Shown here: positions 23,196 to 32,112 of the stretch, in pieces | Layout of the letters: each line of letters begins with the position of its first letter | Numbering within the stretch: the stretch's first letter is position 1 | Assembly: GCF_944387245.1 (NCBI RefSeq) | Contig: NZ_CALXEE010000001.1 | Location: 37,428 to 101,427 of the forward strand | Direction: 5' to 3' | Source: an uncultured Intestinimonas sp. | GTDB taxonomy: Bacteria > Bacillota > Clostridia > Oscillospirales > Oscillospiraceae | Length of the DNA stretch: 64,000 nucleotides | Program-made: the position numbers and the translations under genes | The notes under the pieces: model-generated | The model's input: only the letters and a program-made list of their open reading frames with translations | Databases searched by the model: none | Told to the model about the DNA's origin: nothing

Positions 23196-24612
23196 GACCA
23201 AGCGCGAACCAAGCGTTGGAATGTCCCTTGTGGTATTCCTGATCGCTATGGGGATCATGCTCTTCGGACTGGTGATCTTTGAACTGGATATTCATATTGT
23301 TATGCTAGTGGCCCTGGCCTTTGCCTGCATTGCCTCGGCTCCGCTGGGATATAGCTTTGATGACCTGTTGGAGTGCATGAAGAAAACGCTGGGCCAGTCC
23401 ATGTCGGCCATGGTGATCTTCATCTTCATTGGCCTCATCATCGCAGCCTGGATCTTCTCCGGAACGGTGCCGGCGCTGATCTATTATGGGCTGCACTACA
23501 TCACACCCAAGCTGTTTCTCCCTGTTGGTCTTCTCCTGTGCAGCCTGACCTCCATGTCCATCGGTACCTCCTGGGGGACGGTGGGGACCATGGGACTGGC
23601 CATGATGGGGATCGGCGCGGGAATGGGGATTCCGGCTGGGCTGACCGCCGGCATGGTGCTGTGCAGCGCCTCCTTCGGCGACAAGATGTCCCCCATTTCC
23701 GATACCACCAATCTGGCTCCGGCGGCAGCGGGGACGACTTTGCAGCGGCATATCAGCAGCATGTGGATGACCACACTTCCGGCCTATATCATCGTCTTTG
23801 TGATCTTCACGATCATTGGTCTTTTCTATCAGGATGGGCAGATGGATTACACCACCATCAATACGTTCATCGACACAATTGGAACGACATTCCATATTTC
23901 GCCTGTTCTTCTGCTGCCGGTCGTGGTCCTGCTGGTGCTCAATATCCGGCAGTTCCCCGCCATACCTGGCATGGCTATCGGTACGCTGCTGGCAGTCATT
24001 CTGGCGGTGGTGGTGCAGGGGGTCAGCATCCGGGATGTGATCTCCGGCCTGAACTACGGCTACACCGCCTCCACCGGTGTGGAGATGGTGGACACCCTGC
24101 TCCAGCGAGGTGGGATCCAGAGTATGATGTATACCTTCTCGCTGGCCTGCATTGCGATCTCCTTCGGCGGCGTCATGGAGCGGGTGGGTTATCTGCATAA
24201 AGTCGTGGGACTGGTGGTCTCCAAGGTCAAGTCAGACAAAATGATGGTGCCGTTGGTCATCGGATCGGCCACCGTGGGCACCATGGTCATGGGCGAGGTC
24301 TACCTTACCCTAGTGCTCAACGGTAATCTGTTCCGGGAGACCTTCAAGGAGCGTGGACTGCGCCCGGAGATGCTCTCACGGCTGCTGGAGGAGGGCGGTA
24401 CCCTGACCCAGGTCTTTGTCCCCTGGTCCACCACCAGCATGTTTGTCACGGCGGCGCTGGGAGTCTCCACCGCGGAATACTGGAGATTTGCCCTGCTGCA
24501 CTATATCAATCCACTACTGTCGATTGTACTTTGTTTCTTTGGGTACGGCGTACTGTATATCAACAAACCTTGCCGCTGGGACAAGAGATGCGGCCCTGTG
24601 GAGGAGTCATGA
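23176..24612 (+). CDS. NhaC-type Na+/H+ antiporter
   Basis: The 478-residue polytopic protein has about 11-12 hydrophobic segments and NhaC-family signatures: SIGTSWGTVGTMGLAMMGIG, FGDKMSPISDTTNLAPAAAG and FVPWSTTSMFVTAALGVST. Family members exchange Na+ (or Na+/malate-lactate in some cases) for H+. The start is uncertain: TTG 23176 is weakly supported, and ATG 23221 just before the first span is an alternative. A leader frame overlaps the start. It lies between buk and ptb, so it could manage proton or sodium balance during acid catabolism, or exchange organic acids as MleN does. Confidence 0.87.
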   Translation: MSQPECRTKREPSVGMSLVVFLIAMGIMLFGLVIFELDIHIVMLVALAFACIASAPLGYSFDDLLECMKKTLGQSMSAMVIFIFIGLIIAAWIFSGTVPALIYYGLHYITPKLFLPVGLLLCSLTSMSIGTSWGTVGTMGLAMMGIGAGMGIPAGLTAGMVLCSASFGDKMSPISDTTNLAPAAAGTTLQRHISSMWMTTLPAYIIVFVIFTIIGLFYQDGQMDYTTINTFIDTIGTTFHISPVLLLPVVVLLVLNIRQFPAIPGMAIGTLLAVILAVVVQGVSIRDVISGLNYGYTASTGVEMVDTLLQRGGIQSMMYTFSLACIAISFGGVMERVGYLHKVVGLVVSKVKSDKMMVPLVIGSATVGTMVMGEVYLTLVLNGNLFRETFKERGLRPEMLSRLLEEGGTLTQVFVPWSTTSMFVTAALGVSTAEYWRFALLHYINPLLSIVLCFFGYGVLYINKPCRWDKRCGPVEES

Positions 24613-24613
24613 A

Positions 24614-25519
24614 ATGCTGAAAAATTTTGATGAAGTTCTTGAGAAAGTGCGTTCCATCGAACCCTTTACCGTCAGCGTGGCTGCTGCTGCTGACAAGGAA
24701 CTGCTCCAGGCGGTCAAGACGGCCTCGGATCTGGGGTTTGTACGCCCGGTGCTGGTGGGAGACCCAAAGGCGGTAGGCGGCATCTGTGAAGAGATTGGCC
24801 TCAAGCCTCTGGATATCCTGGCAGCTGACGGGGAGGAAAAGGCGGTTGCAGCTGCTGTCAAGGCGGTGCGGGAAGGCGGCGCCCAGGTCCTCATGAAGGG
24901 CCTGGTGAACACCAGCGTCTACATGCGGGGTATCCTCAACAAGGAGCACGGCTTGCGTACGGGACGACTGCTGTCCATGATGGCGGTATACGAGGCGCCC
25001 GGCTACCATAAGCTGGTCTACTGCAGCGACAGTGGTATCAACGTAGCGCCCAATCTGGAGCAGAAAAAAGATATTTTGAAAAATATCCTTCTGGCCACCA
25101 AGTCCATTGGACTGGAGAACCCCAAGGTGGCCGCGTTGACGGCCAATGAGATGGTGGACCCCAAGATCCAGTCCACGGTGGATGCCGCCGGACTGGTGGA
25201 GTATGTTGCCAGCGGCGCCCTGGGGCCGGATCTGCCCTGCATCATCGAGGGCCCCATCGCCTTCGACGTGGCCTTTGATCCACACGCCGCCGCCCACAAG
25301 AAGATCGACAGCAAGATCACCGGCGAGACCGACATCGTGATCTTCCCCAATATGGAGGCGGGGAACATCATGGGCAAGTCCTGGATCCACCTGTGCAAGT
25401 GCCGCTGGGCGGGCATCGTTCTGGGGGCTACCCATCCGGTAATCCTGGGGTCCAGGGCGGACACGCCGGAGATCAAGCTCAATTCCATCGCACTGGCCTG
25501 TCTGGCTGCACGGAGCTAA
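24614..25519 (+). CDS. ptb: Phosphate butyryltransferase-type acyltransferase
   Basis: This enzyme converts acyl-CoA and phosphate to acyl phosphate and CoA, feeding butyrate kinase. The 301-residue length fits Ptb rather than the longer Pta. Visible family segments are VLMKGLVNTSVYMRGILNKE, VAALTANEMVDPKI, GPIAFDVAFDPHAA and IVIFPNMEAGNIMGK. ATG 24614 is one base after the antiporter stop and follows GGAGGAG. The pair ptb and buk is usually adjacent; here the antiporter is interposed. The acyl range (butyryl, isobutyryl, valeryl) cannot be determined from sequence. Confidence 0.9.
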   Translation: MLKNFDEVLEKVRSIEPFTVSVAAAADKELLQAVKTASDLGFVRPVLVGDPKAVGGICEEIGLKPLDILAADGEEKAVAAAVKAVREGGAQVLMKGLVNTSVYMRGILNKEHGLRTGRLLSMMAVYEAPGYHKLVYCSDSGINVAPNLEQKKDILKNILLATKSIGLENPKVAALTANEMVDPKIQSTVDAAGLVEYVASGALGPDLPCIIEGPIAFDVAFDPHAAAHKKIDSKITGETDIVIFPNMEAGNIMGKSWIHLCKCRWAGIVLGATHPVILGSRADTPEIKLNSIALACLAARS

Positions 25520-25579
25520 GGTCTGGCCTTTCCGCAAAAGATGTGTGACAACGGCTGTGGAAAGGGGGTAGTGTGAGGG

Positions 25580-26902
25580 ATGTTGATCTCGTTTCCTAAA
25601 ATGGATCTGCCTCTCCAGGAGGCGGACCGGATTGTCATCCCGCCCATGTACCGGATCAGGCAGAAATACGATGACCGGCACATCCAGGACGTTTCGGGAC
25701 ATCTGCGGAAGCAGTTGGAGTTCTCAGTGCTTGACCGGAAGCGGCTGCGTGGCAAGCGGCTGGCGCTGACAGTGGGCAGCCGGGGCATTCCGGACCTTGA
25801 CAAGCTGGTCCGCACCATCTGTGACACCTGTAAGGCGTGGGGGGCAAAGCCCTTCATCGTGCCCGCGATGGGAAGTCACGGCGGATCGACGGCAGAGGGA
25901 CAGCGGCAGATCCTGGCGGAGTATGGGATCACCCAAGAGACCATGGGCGTGCCGGTGTACTCCAGCATGGAGGTGGAGCAGTACGGAGCCCTGGAGGACG
26001 GAACGCCGCTCTACTGTGACAAGAATGCTTGGGAGGCCGACGGGGTGATCCTGTTCAACAAGGTCAAGCCCCACACCGATTTTCGGGGAAAGCACGAGAG
26101 CGGCTTGGGCAAAATGGTGGCCATCGGCCTGGCCAAGGGAAAGGGAGCATCTGTATTCCACACCAAGCGGCTCAGCCGTTTCCCGGAGTATATCCCAAAG
26201 GTGACCGAGATCTTCATGAAGACCGGGAAGGTGGCCTTCGGTGTTGGTGTGGTCCAGAACGCCTATGACCGGATCTGCCGGATCGAGGCCTGTGAGAGCG
26301 CGGATATTCTGGACCTGGATGCCCGGCTTCAGGCCTTTGCCAAGACCCAGCTTCCCAGGTTTAAGTTTGACCGCTGCGATGTGCTGGTGGTGGATGAGAT
26401 CGGCAAAGACATCAGCGGCAGCGGCATGGACCCCAACATCACGGGGCGGAACGATACGGGAGATTTCCCAGGGGTCCTGGACCTGCAGAGACTGGTGGTC
26501 CTCGGCATTACCGAAGCATCCTGCCACAATGGCTGCGGCATCAACTTGTGTGACCTGACGGTCCGGAGATGTCTCAACGAGATCGACTGGTACGCCACCT
26601 GGCTCAACAACGTGACCGCGTCCATGCTCAGCAGAGGGCAGATCCCCACCTATGTTGAGAACGACCGGGATGCCGTGCTCACCGCCATCCGAACCTGTGT
26701 CGAGACAGACTTTGACCACCCCAGGGTGGCCCGCATCAAAAATACACTGCACATGTCTGAAATCCTGGTCTCTGAGGCCCTGTACCAGGACATCAAGGAT
26801 CGTGAAGACGTCGTGCTGCTCTCCGGTCCCAAGGAGATGCGCTTCGACGACCATGGCTTCTTGCGAAAGGATATCTGGGGTCAGGAGGTATCTGACCCAT
26901 AA
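25580..26902 (+). CDS. LarA-like nickel-pincer 2-hydroxyacid racemase/epimerase
   Basis: The 440-residue protein resembles the lactate racemase (LarA) family. Visible: IVPAMGSHGGSTAEGQ with H100; NKVKPHTDFRG with H165 and H172; GLGKM with K178; and H194 in SVFH. In Lactobacillus LarA, Lys184 anchors the nickel-pincer cofactor and His200 ligates nickel, 16 residues apart; K178 and H194 here have the same spacing, and H100 and H165 match the catalytic His108 and His174 in order. So an active pincer enzyme is plausible. No larB, larC or larE is in the window. Next to an MFS carrier and a GlcD-type oxidase, a 2-hydroxyacid substrate is likely. Confidence 0.8.
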   Translation: MLISFPKMDLPLQEADRIVIPPMYRIRQKYDDRHIQDVSGHLRKQLEFSVLDRKRLRGKRLALTVGSRGIPDLDKLVRTICDTCKAWGAKPFIVPAMGSHGGSTAEGQRQILAEYGITQETMGVPVYSSMEVEQYGALEDGTPLYCDKNAWEADGVILFNKVKPHTDFRGKHESGLGKMVAIGLAKGKGASVFHTKRLSRFPEYIPKVTEIFMKTGKVAFGVGVVQNAYDRICRIEACESADILDLDARLQAFAKTQLPRFKFDRCDVLVVDEIGKDISGSGMDPNITGRNDTGDFPGVLDLQRLVVLGITEASCHNGCGINLCDLTVRRCLNEIDWYATWLNNVTASMLSRGQIPTYVENDRDAVLTAIRTCVETDFDHPRVARIKNTLHMSEILVSEALYQDIKDREDVVLLSGPKEMRFDDHGFLRKDIWGQEVSDP

Positions 26903-26937
26903 AATCAGGACATCTGTCCAGAGAGTGAGGGTTTTGA

Positions 26938-28236
26938 ATGAGTAATGCGGAAAAACACAGCACCAAACTGAGCGTACGCCAACTAACCATCATCTTCTTC
27001 CTTGGCTTGGGCTATACCATCGTCTACGCGACCCCCTTTATCCAGTATGTGTTCTACGATTCCCTGGTGGGCACGCTGGGCTGTACCCAGCAGCAGTTGG
27101 GATACCTCATCACCATCTTCGGTATCGGCAACCTGCTGGCGCCCTTCGGCGGCATGCTCAGTGATAAATTCAATACCAAGAAGATCTATCTGCTGTCCGT
27201 AGGCGTTATCTGCGTGCTCAATGTGTTGTTTGTGCTCAACATGACCTACAGCTTTGCCCTCATTATCTGGGCCGGTTTTGCATTCTTTGCCCTCTTCCTC
27301 TATTTCCCCGCCCACACCAAGCTGGTCCGTCTGGTGGGCAGTGAAAACCAGCAGGGCACTATTTTCGGTCTTACCGAGTCCTTCTGCGGCATTACCAACG
27401 TTATCGTGAACTTCATCGCTCTCTTCCTTTTTGCCAAGTTTGCCAATGACACCTTTGGCACCAACGGCCTTAAAGCGGCCATCATCGGCTATGCCGTGCT
27501 GGGCGTGATCTCCCTGGTCATACTGGCCGTTCTGGTCCCCGACCCCGGCAAGCCCTCTCCCGAGAGCGGCGGTGAGAGCAACATCAATTCCAAGATGACC
27601 ATCAGGGACTGGGTGAGCATCGTGATCAACCCCCGTACCTGGATGTCCGGCATCGCTGTGTTCACTACCTACACCATGTACTGTACCCTCTCCTATTACA
27701 CCCCCTATTTCAGCAATGTTTTGGGTGTCTCCCTGGCCGGCACGGGCGCCATCGCCATCATCCGGCAGTACGGTACCCGTTTTATCGGCGCTCCGGTGGG
27801 CGGTTGGCTGGGCGATAAGATTCACTCGGTCTCCAAAGTGGTGGGCGTCTCCCTGGCGGCGGCCGTGGTGATCGTGCTGGTCTTTATGCTCGTACCTGTC
27901 GGTACCAGCGCGGCCGTGCTTACAGCACTTACCCTGTGCGCTGGCGTGCTCACCTACATGGCCCGCGGCTGCATGTTCGCCGTTCCTTCGGAGCTGAAGA
28001 TCCCCAGAAAGTATGCAGGTACCACCTCCGGTGTGGTGTGCGCCATCGGCTACTGCCCCGACCTCTTTATCTTCGTCCTCTTTGGCTACTGGCTGGATAA
28101 GCACGGCAATGCCGGCTACCAGAACATCTTCATCTATGCGGCTGTCATCATGGCCATTGGCGTGGTGAACGCCATTGTCACTCAGATCTACAAGAAAAAG
28201 GTCCTTGGGAAAGAATCCGCTCAGGACGCGGTCTGA
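26938..28236 (+). CDS. MFS transporter
   Basis: The 432-residue protein has about 12 hydrophobic segments and major facilitator motifs: GGMLSDKFNTKK after the second span (motif A variant) and GGWLGDKIHSVSK in the second half. The central loop (VPDPGKPSPESGGESN) divides the two six-helix bundles. Its placement between the LarA-like and GlcD-like genes suggests uptake of a small carboxylic acid; this is inferred from position. ATG 26938 has GAGTGAGGG upstream and is 35 nt after the LarA-like stop. Confidence 0.88.
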   Translation: MSNAEKHSTKLSVRQLTIIFFLGLGYTIVYATPFIQYVFYDSLVGTLGCTQQQLGYLITIFGIGNLLAPFGGMLSDKFNTKKIYLLSVGVICVLNVLFVLNMTYSFALIIWAGFAFFALFLYFPAHTKLVRLVGSENQQGTIFGLTESFCGITNVIVNFIALFLFAKFANDTFGTNGLKAAIIGYAVLGVISLVILAVLVPDPGKPSPESGGESNINSKMTIRDWVSIVINPRTWMSGIAVFTTYTMYCTLSYYTPYFSNVLGVSLAGTGAIAIIRQYGTRFIGAPVGGWLGDKIHSVSKVVGVSLAAAVVIVLVFMLVPVGTSAAVLTALTLCAGVLTYMARGCMFAVPSELKIPRKYAGTTSGVVCAIGYCPDLFIFVLFGYWLDKHGNAGYQNIFIYAAVIMAIGVVNAIVTQIYKKKVLGKESAQDAV

Positions 28237-28267
28237 CCGCGCCACACAGAAAGGGGTAAGAACAGCA

Positions 28268-29659
28268 ATGAAACAGGAATTCATCGACGCGCTCATCGGT
28301 ATCTGCGGTAAGGATTATGTCTATTCTTCCAAGGAGGATGTGTCCGGCTATCTCTATGACGAGACGGAGGAGTTTGTCCGTCCCAAGGCCTGCGAGGATT
28401 GTCTGGTGGTCCGGCCCGGTACTTATGAAGAGGTCTCCAAGATTCTCCAGTGGGCCAACGAGACAAAGACCCCCATCATCCCCCGCGGCGGTGGTACCGG
28501 CGCCTGCGGCGCGGCCATCCCCACCATCCCCTCCGTCATCATGTCCATGGAACGTTTTAAGGACATCGTGGAGGTTGATGAGACCAATATGATGATTACC
28601 TGTCAGACCGGCGTCACGCTGGCCAAGCTCAATGAATACCTCAATGAGAATGTCCACGCCCTGTACTTCCCCTGCCACCCCGGCGACGAGGGCGCCCAGG
28701 TGGGCGGTATGTGCATTGAGAACGCCGGTGGTGTCCGGGCCGTGAAACACGGCATCATGCGCAGCTATGTCAAGGGAATGAAGGTCTGCCTCCCCAACGG
28801 CGAGATCGTCCAGTTCGGCGGCAAGCTGGTGAAGAACAACATGGGCTATGACCTGCTCCACCTGCTGGTAGGCTCCGAAGGCACCCTGGCTGTGGTGCTG
28901 GAGGCCACACTGAAGCTTTATCCCCGCCTGGACTACACCGGCGCTCTGGTCTGCTCCTTTAAGGACACCGAGTCCGCTGTCAAATCGGTGGGTGAGGTCC
29001 AGAAGGCGGGTATCATCCCCCTGGCCGTAGAGTACATGGACCGCGATATCGCCGTGGAGACCGCCAAGCGCATCAGCAAGACCTGGCCCATGAGCGACGA
29101 GGGCTGTGTGGACCTCATCTACATGGTGGAGGAGGCCACCGAGGACGCCCTTTATGAGACCGCAGGTACCATCGCCGAGATCTGCGAGAACAACGGGGCC
29201 GTGGGTTCCGTCATCGCTGAAAACGAGAAGGAGCAGCGCAATATCCTGGAGATCCGCTCCGATATCTACGAGGTCTTTAAGCCCGAGTTTGTGGACTCCC
29301 TGGATACCGCTGTCCCCGTGGCCCACATCGGCGATCTGCTCCGGTACATCGACGCCATTGCCGAGAAGTACGGCACCCGCAGCCCCCGCTTTGGTCACGT
29401 GGCCGATGGCAACTTCCATAACTTCATCCTCATGGTAGACGGAAAGGTGCCTGAGTGGGCCGACGATATGCGCCGGGACATCTACAAGGCCGCTCTGAAG
29501 TACGGTGGAACTGTTACTGCCGAGCACGGTACCGGCAAGACCCGGAAGCCCTACATGGAACTGCAGTATACCCCCCATGTGCTGGAGATCATGCGCAACA
29601 TCAAGCGTGCCTTTGATCCCAACAATATCCTCAACCCCGGTGTCATCGTGGATCTGTAA
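28268..29659 (+). CDS. FAD-linked 2-hydroxyacid dehydrogenase (GlcD type)
   Basis: The 463-residue flavoprotein has the PCMH/VAO FAD-binding domain (about 35-215; VVRPGTYEEVSKILQWA, IPRGGGTGACGAA, CHPGDEGAQVGGMCIENAGG) and the C-terminal catalytic domain with GHVADGNFHNFIL and TAEHGTGKTRKPYM. Relatives oxidise glycolate, D-lactate or other 2-hydroxyacids to 2-oxoacids, in anaerobes often with an EtfAB partner that is not in the window. ATG 28268 follows AAAGGGG; the gene starts 31 nt after the MFS gene. It is last in the operon. Confidence 0.92.
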   Translation: MKQEFIDALIGICGKDYVYSSKEDVSGYLYDETEEFVRPKACEDCLVVRPGTYEEVSKILQWANETKTPIIPRGGGTGACGAAIPTIPSVIMSMERFKDIVEVDETNMMITCQTGVTLAKLNEYLNENVHALYFPCHPGDEGAQVGGMCIENAGGVRAVKHGIMRSYVKGMKVCLPNGEIVQFGGKLVKNNMGYDLLHLLVGSEGTLAVVLEATLKLYPRLDYTGALVCSFKDTESAVKSVGEVQKAGIIPLAVEYMDRDIAVETAKRISKTWPMSDEGCVDLIYMVEEATEDALYETAGTIAEICENNGAVGSVIAENEKEQRNILEIRSDIYEVFKPEFVDSLDTAVPVAHIGDLLRYIDAIAEKYGTRSPRFGHVADGNFHNFILMVDGKVPEWADDMRRDIYKAALKYGGTVTAEHGTGKTRKPYMELQYTPHVLEIMRNIKRAFDPNNILNPGVIVDL

Positions 29660-29700
29660 AAACGGAAGTTCACGTGCTTGATGGCGCGACAACAACAGAT

Positions 29701-29746
29701 AGCAAAATGGGCCCGACCGCTTTTTAGCGGTCGGGCCCATTTTGCT
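29701..29746. terminator. Long perfect hairpin, bidirectional terminator
   Basis: A 21-bp perfect stem (29701-29721 with 29726-29746) with a TTTT loop; the A/T tracts AAAAT and ATTTT flank a GC-rich core. It separates the catabolic operon from a convergent minus-strand gene. Confidence 0.85.
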
Positions 29747-29825
29747 GTGAACTGTCGTTTACACGGGAATATTAAGAGAGGCGTGATGTGGGTCAGCGGG
29801 TCCCGGCGGGCGGCAGTGCAGCCGG

Positions 29826-30443
29826 TCACTGGTCCTGCCCAGAGAGACGTTCGGCCCAGGTGGAGGCGTCCCGATAGCCATCCAAAAGCGAGAACTGTTC
29901 TTTGGGAAGGCAGGCTGTGAGCTTATTCTGAAATACATTGATAAAGTCGCGGGAGGTAGTGCGGTAGTCCTGATGATAGGGACGCCAAACTCCGCCCACT
30001 GACATGAGATGGCCGCCCTCAAGATCGACCTGGGCATAGGCGATGGTGCCAGACAGCAAGGCCTGATAAAAACGGTGGACTTTCTTGCGTTCTGGCTCAA
30101 GAACACGGGTGGAACCGATGGGGTCCACCTCTGTTACCCGATGGAGCTGTCGGGTTCCATATGTGACGTCCTCCAAAGTCTCCGCTGCATTTTTAAGAAC
30201 GGTGTCACCGGCACGCTGTCTCTGCCTGAGGTAGATGGACGGGAGATCATCGACACCGGCTACAAGTAAAAAACCATCTGCTCCGGAAGACAATGTAAGG
30301 CTGATTTCTTCCTTAAGAATCTCTATAGGCCTTTGGAACATCGGAGGCATATAAATTTTCACACAGTCCTCGATGAAACAGCAATCGTGCGCATCTTGAG
30401 AAATGTCGTAAAGACCACTGAGAAACCCGGGTCCTGTGGACAA
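29826..30443 (-). CDS. Orphan hypothetical protein
   Basis: I do not recognise this protein (up to 205 residues). It is soluble, acidic to neutral, with repeated aromatic and basic stretches (GGHLMSVGGVWRPYHQDY near residue 145). The start is unclear: TTG 30443 gives the full length but lacks an RBS, GTG 30362 has a nearby GAGG, and ATG 30350 has none. The upstream region is AT-rich compared with the neighbours. It is monocistronic between two terminators. A real gene is likely from the length and codon use, but its role cannot be named. Confidence 0.5.
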   Translation of the reverse strand: MSTGPGFLSGLYDISQDAHDCCFIEDCVKIYMPPMFQRPIEILKEEISLTLSSGADGFLLVAGVDDLPSIYLRQRQRAGDTVLKNAAETLEDVTYGTRQLHRVTEVDPIGSTRVLEPERKKVHRFYQALLSGTIAYAQVDLEGGHLMSVGGVWRPYHQDYRTTSRDFINVFQNKLTACLPKEQFSLLDGYRDASTWAERLSGQDQ

Positions 30444-30473
30444 TGCCGACCAACACCAACATATTTTAATTCA

Positions 30474-30502
30474 AAAATATCAGATTTTACAGAAAAGTAA
30501 AA
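30474..30502 (-). promoter_or_regulatory. Weak candidate promoter for the orphan gene
   Basis: On the minus strand TTTTAC (30502-30497), a 17-nt spacer and TATTTT (30479-30474), in an AT-rich patch about 30 nt before the longest start. Confidence 0.35.
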
Positions 30503-30517
30503 CATATTTCCCCAATA

Positions 30518-30558
30518 ATACAAAACGAGGAGCCTGGCCACGGTGGACAGACTCCTCG
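30518..30558 (-). terminator. Intrinsic terminator of glyA
   Basis: On the minus strand CGAGGAG pairs with CTCCTCG (30558-30552 and 30532-30526), with an additional CTG/CAG inner pairing, followed by TTTTGTATT. Confidence 0.75.
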
Positions 30559-30577
30559 CTTGCTGATGGGATAAGAC

Positions 30578-31819
30578 TCACTGATAGAGGGGGTATTTGG
30601 CGCACATGGCGGCTACAGTCTCCCGAATGGAGTTAGCCTTGGCATCAAAGTCGGTGGCGGCCTGCCAGATCAGGGAGCCGATGACCTTCATCTCCTCCTC
30701 GCCGAAGCCGCGGGTGGTGACGGCGGGGGTGCCCACCCGGATGCCGCTGGTGACGAAGGGCTTCTCGGGGTCGTTGGGGATGGCGTTCTTGTTGACGGTG
30801 ATGCAGACCTCATCCAGCCGCTTCTCCAGCTCCTTGCCGGTGATATGGGCTTTGCGCAGGTCCACCAGCATCAGGTGGTTGTCGGTGCCTCCGGAGACCA
30901 GGTCGAAGCCGGCGTCGGTGAGAGACTGGGCCAGGACAGCAGCGTTTTTGATGATCTGCTCCTGATAGGTCTTGAACTCGGGCTTGAGAGCCTCGCCGAA
31001 GGCAACAGCCTTGGCGGCGATGATGTGGAGGAGAGGACCGCCCTGGGAGCCGGGGAAGATGGCGGAGTCGATCTTCTTGGCCAGCTCCTCCTTGCAGAGG
31101 ATCATGCCGCCCCGGGGACCACGGAGGGTCTTGTGGGTGGTGGTGGTGACCACGTCGGCGTAGGGGACAGGGGAGGGGTGGAGCCCGGCGGCCACCAGGC
31201 CGGCAATGTGGGCCATGTCCACGAACAGGTAGGCGCCCACCTCGTGGGCGATGTCGGCGAAGGCCTTAAAGTCGATGATCCGGGGGTAGGCGGAGGCGCC
31301 GGCGATGATCATCTTGGGCTTGTGCTGCCGGGCCAGGTCCCGGACCTGGTCATAGTCGATGTAACCCTTGTCGTTGAGGCCGTAAGAAACCATATGATAG
31401 TTCTTGCCGGAGAAGTTCACGGGAGAGCCGTGGGTGAGGTGGCCGCCGTTGCCCAGGTCCATGCCCAGTACGGTGTCGCCGTGCTCACACAGAGCCTGGT
31501 AGACGGCATAGTTGGCCTGGGCGCCGGAGTGGGGCTGGACGTTGGCATGGTCGGCGCCGAAGAGCTTGCAGGCCCGGTCCCGGGCGATGTTCTCGGTGAC
31601 GTCCACCTCCTGGCAGCCGCCGTAGTAGCGCTTGCCGGGGTAGCCCTCGGCGTACTTGTTGGTGAGCACCGTGCCCATGGCCACCAGTACCGCCTCGCTG
31701 ACGATGTTCTCAGAGGCGATGAGCTCAATGTTCCGCCGCTGCCGGGCCAGCTCGGCCGCCACGGTGGCGCCCACTTCCGGGTCGTTGGCGGTGAGGAAAT
31801 CGATCATTTCTTGTACCAT
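30578..31819 (-). CDS. glyA: Serine hydroxymethyltransferase
   Basis: GlyA interconverts serine and glycine with tetrahydrofolate and needs PLP. The 413-residue protein shows [16 protein letters not shown], the [14 protein letters not shown] active-site segment, HTNVQPHSG-like [17 protein letters not shown], and the PLP-lysine motif [19 protein letters not shown] 31819 is chosen for the GAGGTG site 8 nt upstream; a start 21 nt further up lacks one. It is monocistronic with its own promoter and terminator. Confidence 0.97.
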   Translation of the reverse strand: MVQEMIDFLTANDPEVGATVAAELARQRRNIELIASENIVSEAVLVAMGTVLTNKYAEGYPGKRYYGGCQEVDVTENIARDRACKLFGADHANVQPHSGAQANYAVYQALCEHGDTVLGMDLGNGGHLTHGSPVNFSGKNYHMVSYGLNDKGYIDYDQVRDLARQHKPKMIIAGASAYPRIIDFKAFADIAHEVGAYLFVDMAHIAGLVAAGLHPSPVPYADVVTTTTHKTLRGPRGGMILCKEELAKKIDSAIFPGSQGGPLLHIIAAKAVAFGEALKPEFKTYQEQIIKNAAVLAQSLTDAGFDLVSGGTDNHLMLVDLRKAHITGKELEKRLDEVCITVNKNAIPNDPEKPFVTSGIRVGTPAVTTRGFGEEEMKVIGSLIWQAATDFDAKANSIRETVAAMCAKYPLYQ

Positions 31820-31870
31820 TGCCGTCGCACCTCGCATCAAGAAAGTAATGTGTCAAAGTGACATGCAAAT

Positions 31871-31899
31871 ATTATACCGGAACGTTTTGAGAAATACAA
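31871..31899 (-). promoter_or_regulatory. Sigma-A promoter of glyA
   Basis: On the minus strand TTGTAT (31899-31894), a 17-nt spacer and a consensus TATAAT (31876-31871). Confidence 0.8.
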
Positions 31900-31942
31900 C
31901 TGTCATTCTTGGAAAAACACAGTCGCATCTTGCCGATATTTA

Positions 31943-31951
31943 TGGTATGAT
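31943..31951 (+). promoter_or_regulatory. Candidate extended -10 promoter for nth
   Basis: TGGTATGAT is an extended -10 element without a good -35. It is followed by a leader of about 155 nt containing two hairpins: AAAAACAG/CTGTTTTT (32012-32037) and CCGGCGG-AAGA-CCGCCGG (32067-32084). Confidence 0.45.
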
Positions 31952-32112
31952 AATGGAGACTGAATAAACCGCAATGCATTTTATCCGCGCGGCAGAGCCG
32001 CACAATTTTATAAAAACAGACAAAATGAACTGTTTTTGTGAAATTCAGATATTACGACAGCAGAGTCCGGCGGAAGACCGCCGGCAGTGCGGCATGGAAA
32101 GGAATGGCCGAT

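Noticed and set aside
18237-29659. Mobile genomic island with integrase or attachment sites
   Set aside because: No integrase, transposase, flanking tRNA or direct repeats were seen; the base composition is close to that of the neighbours.
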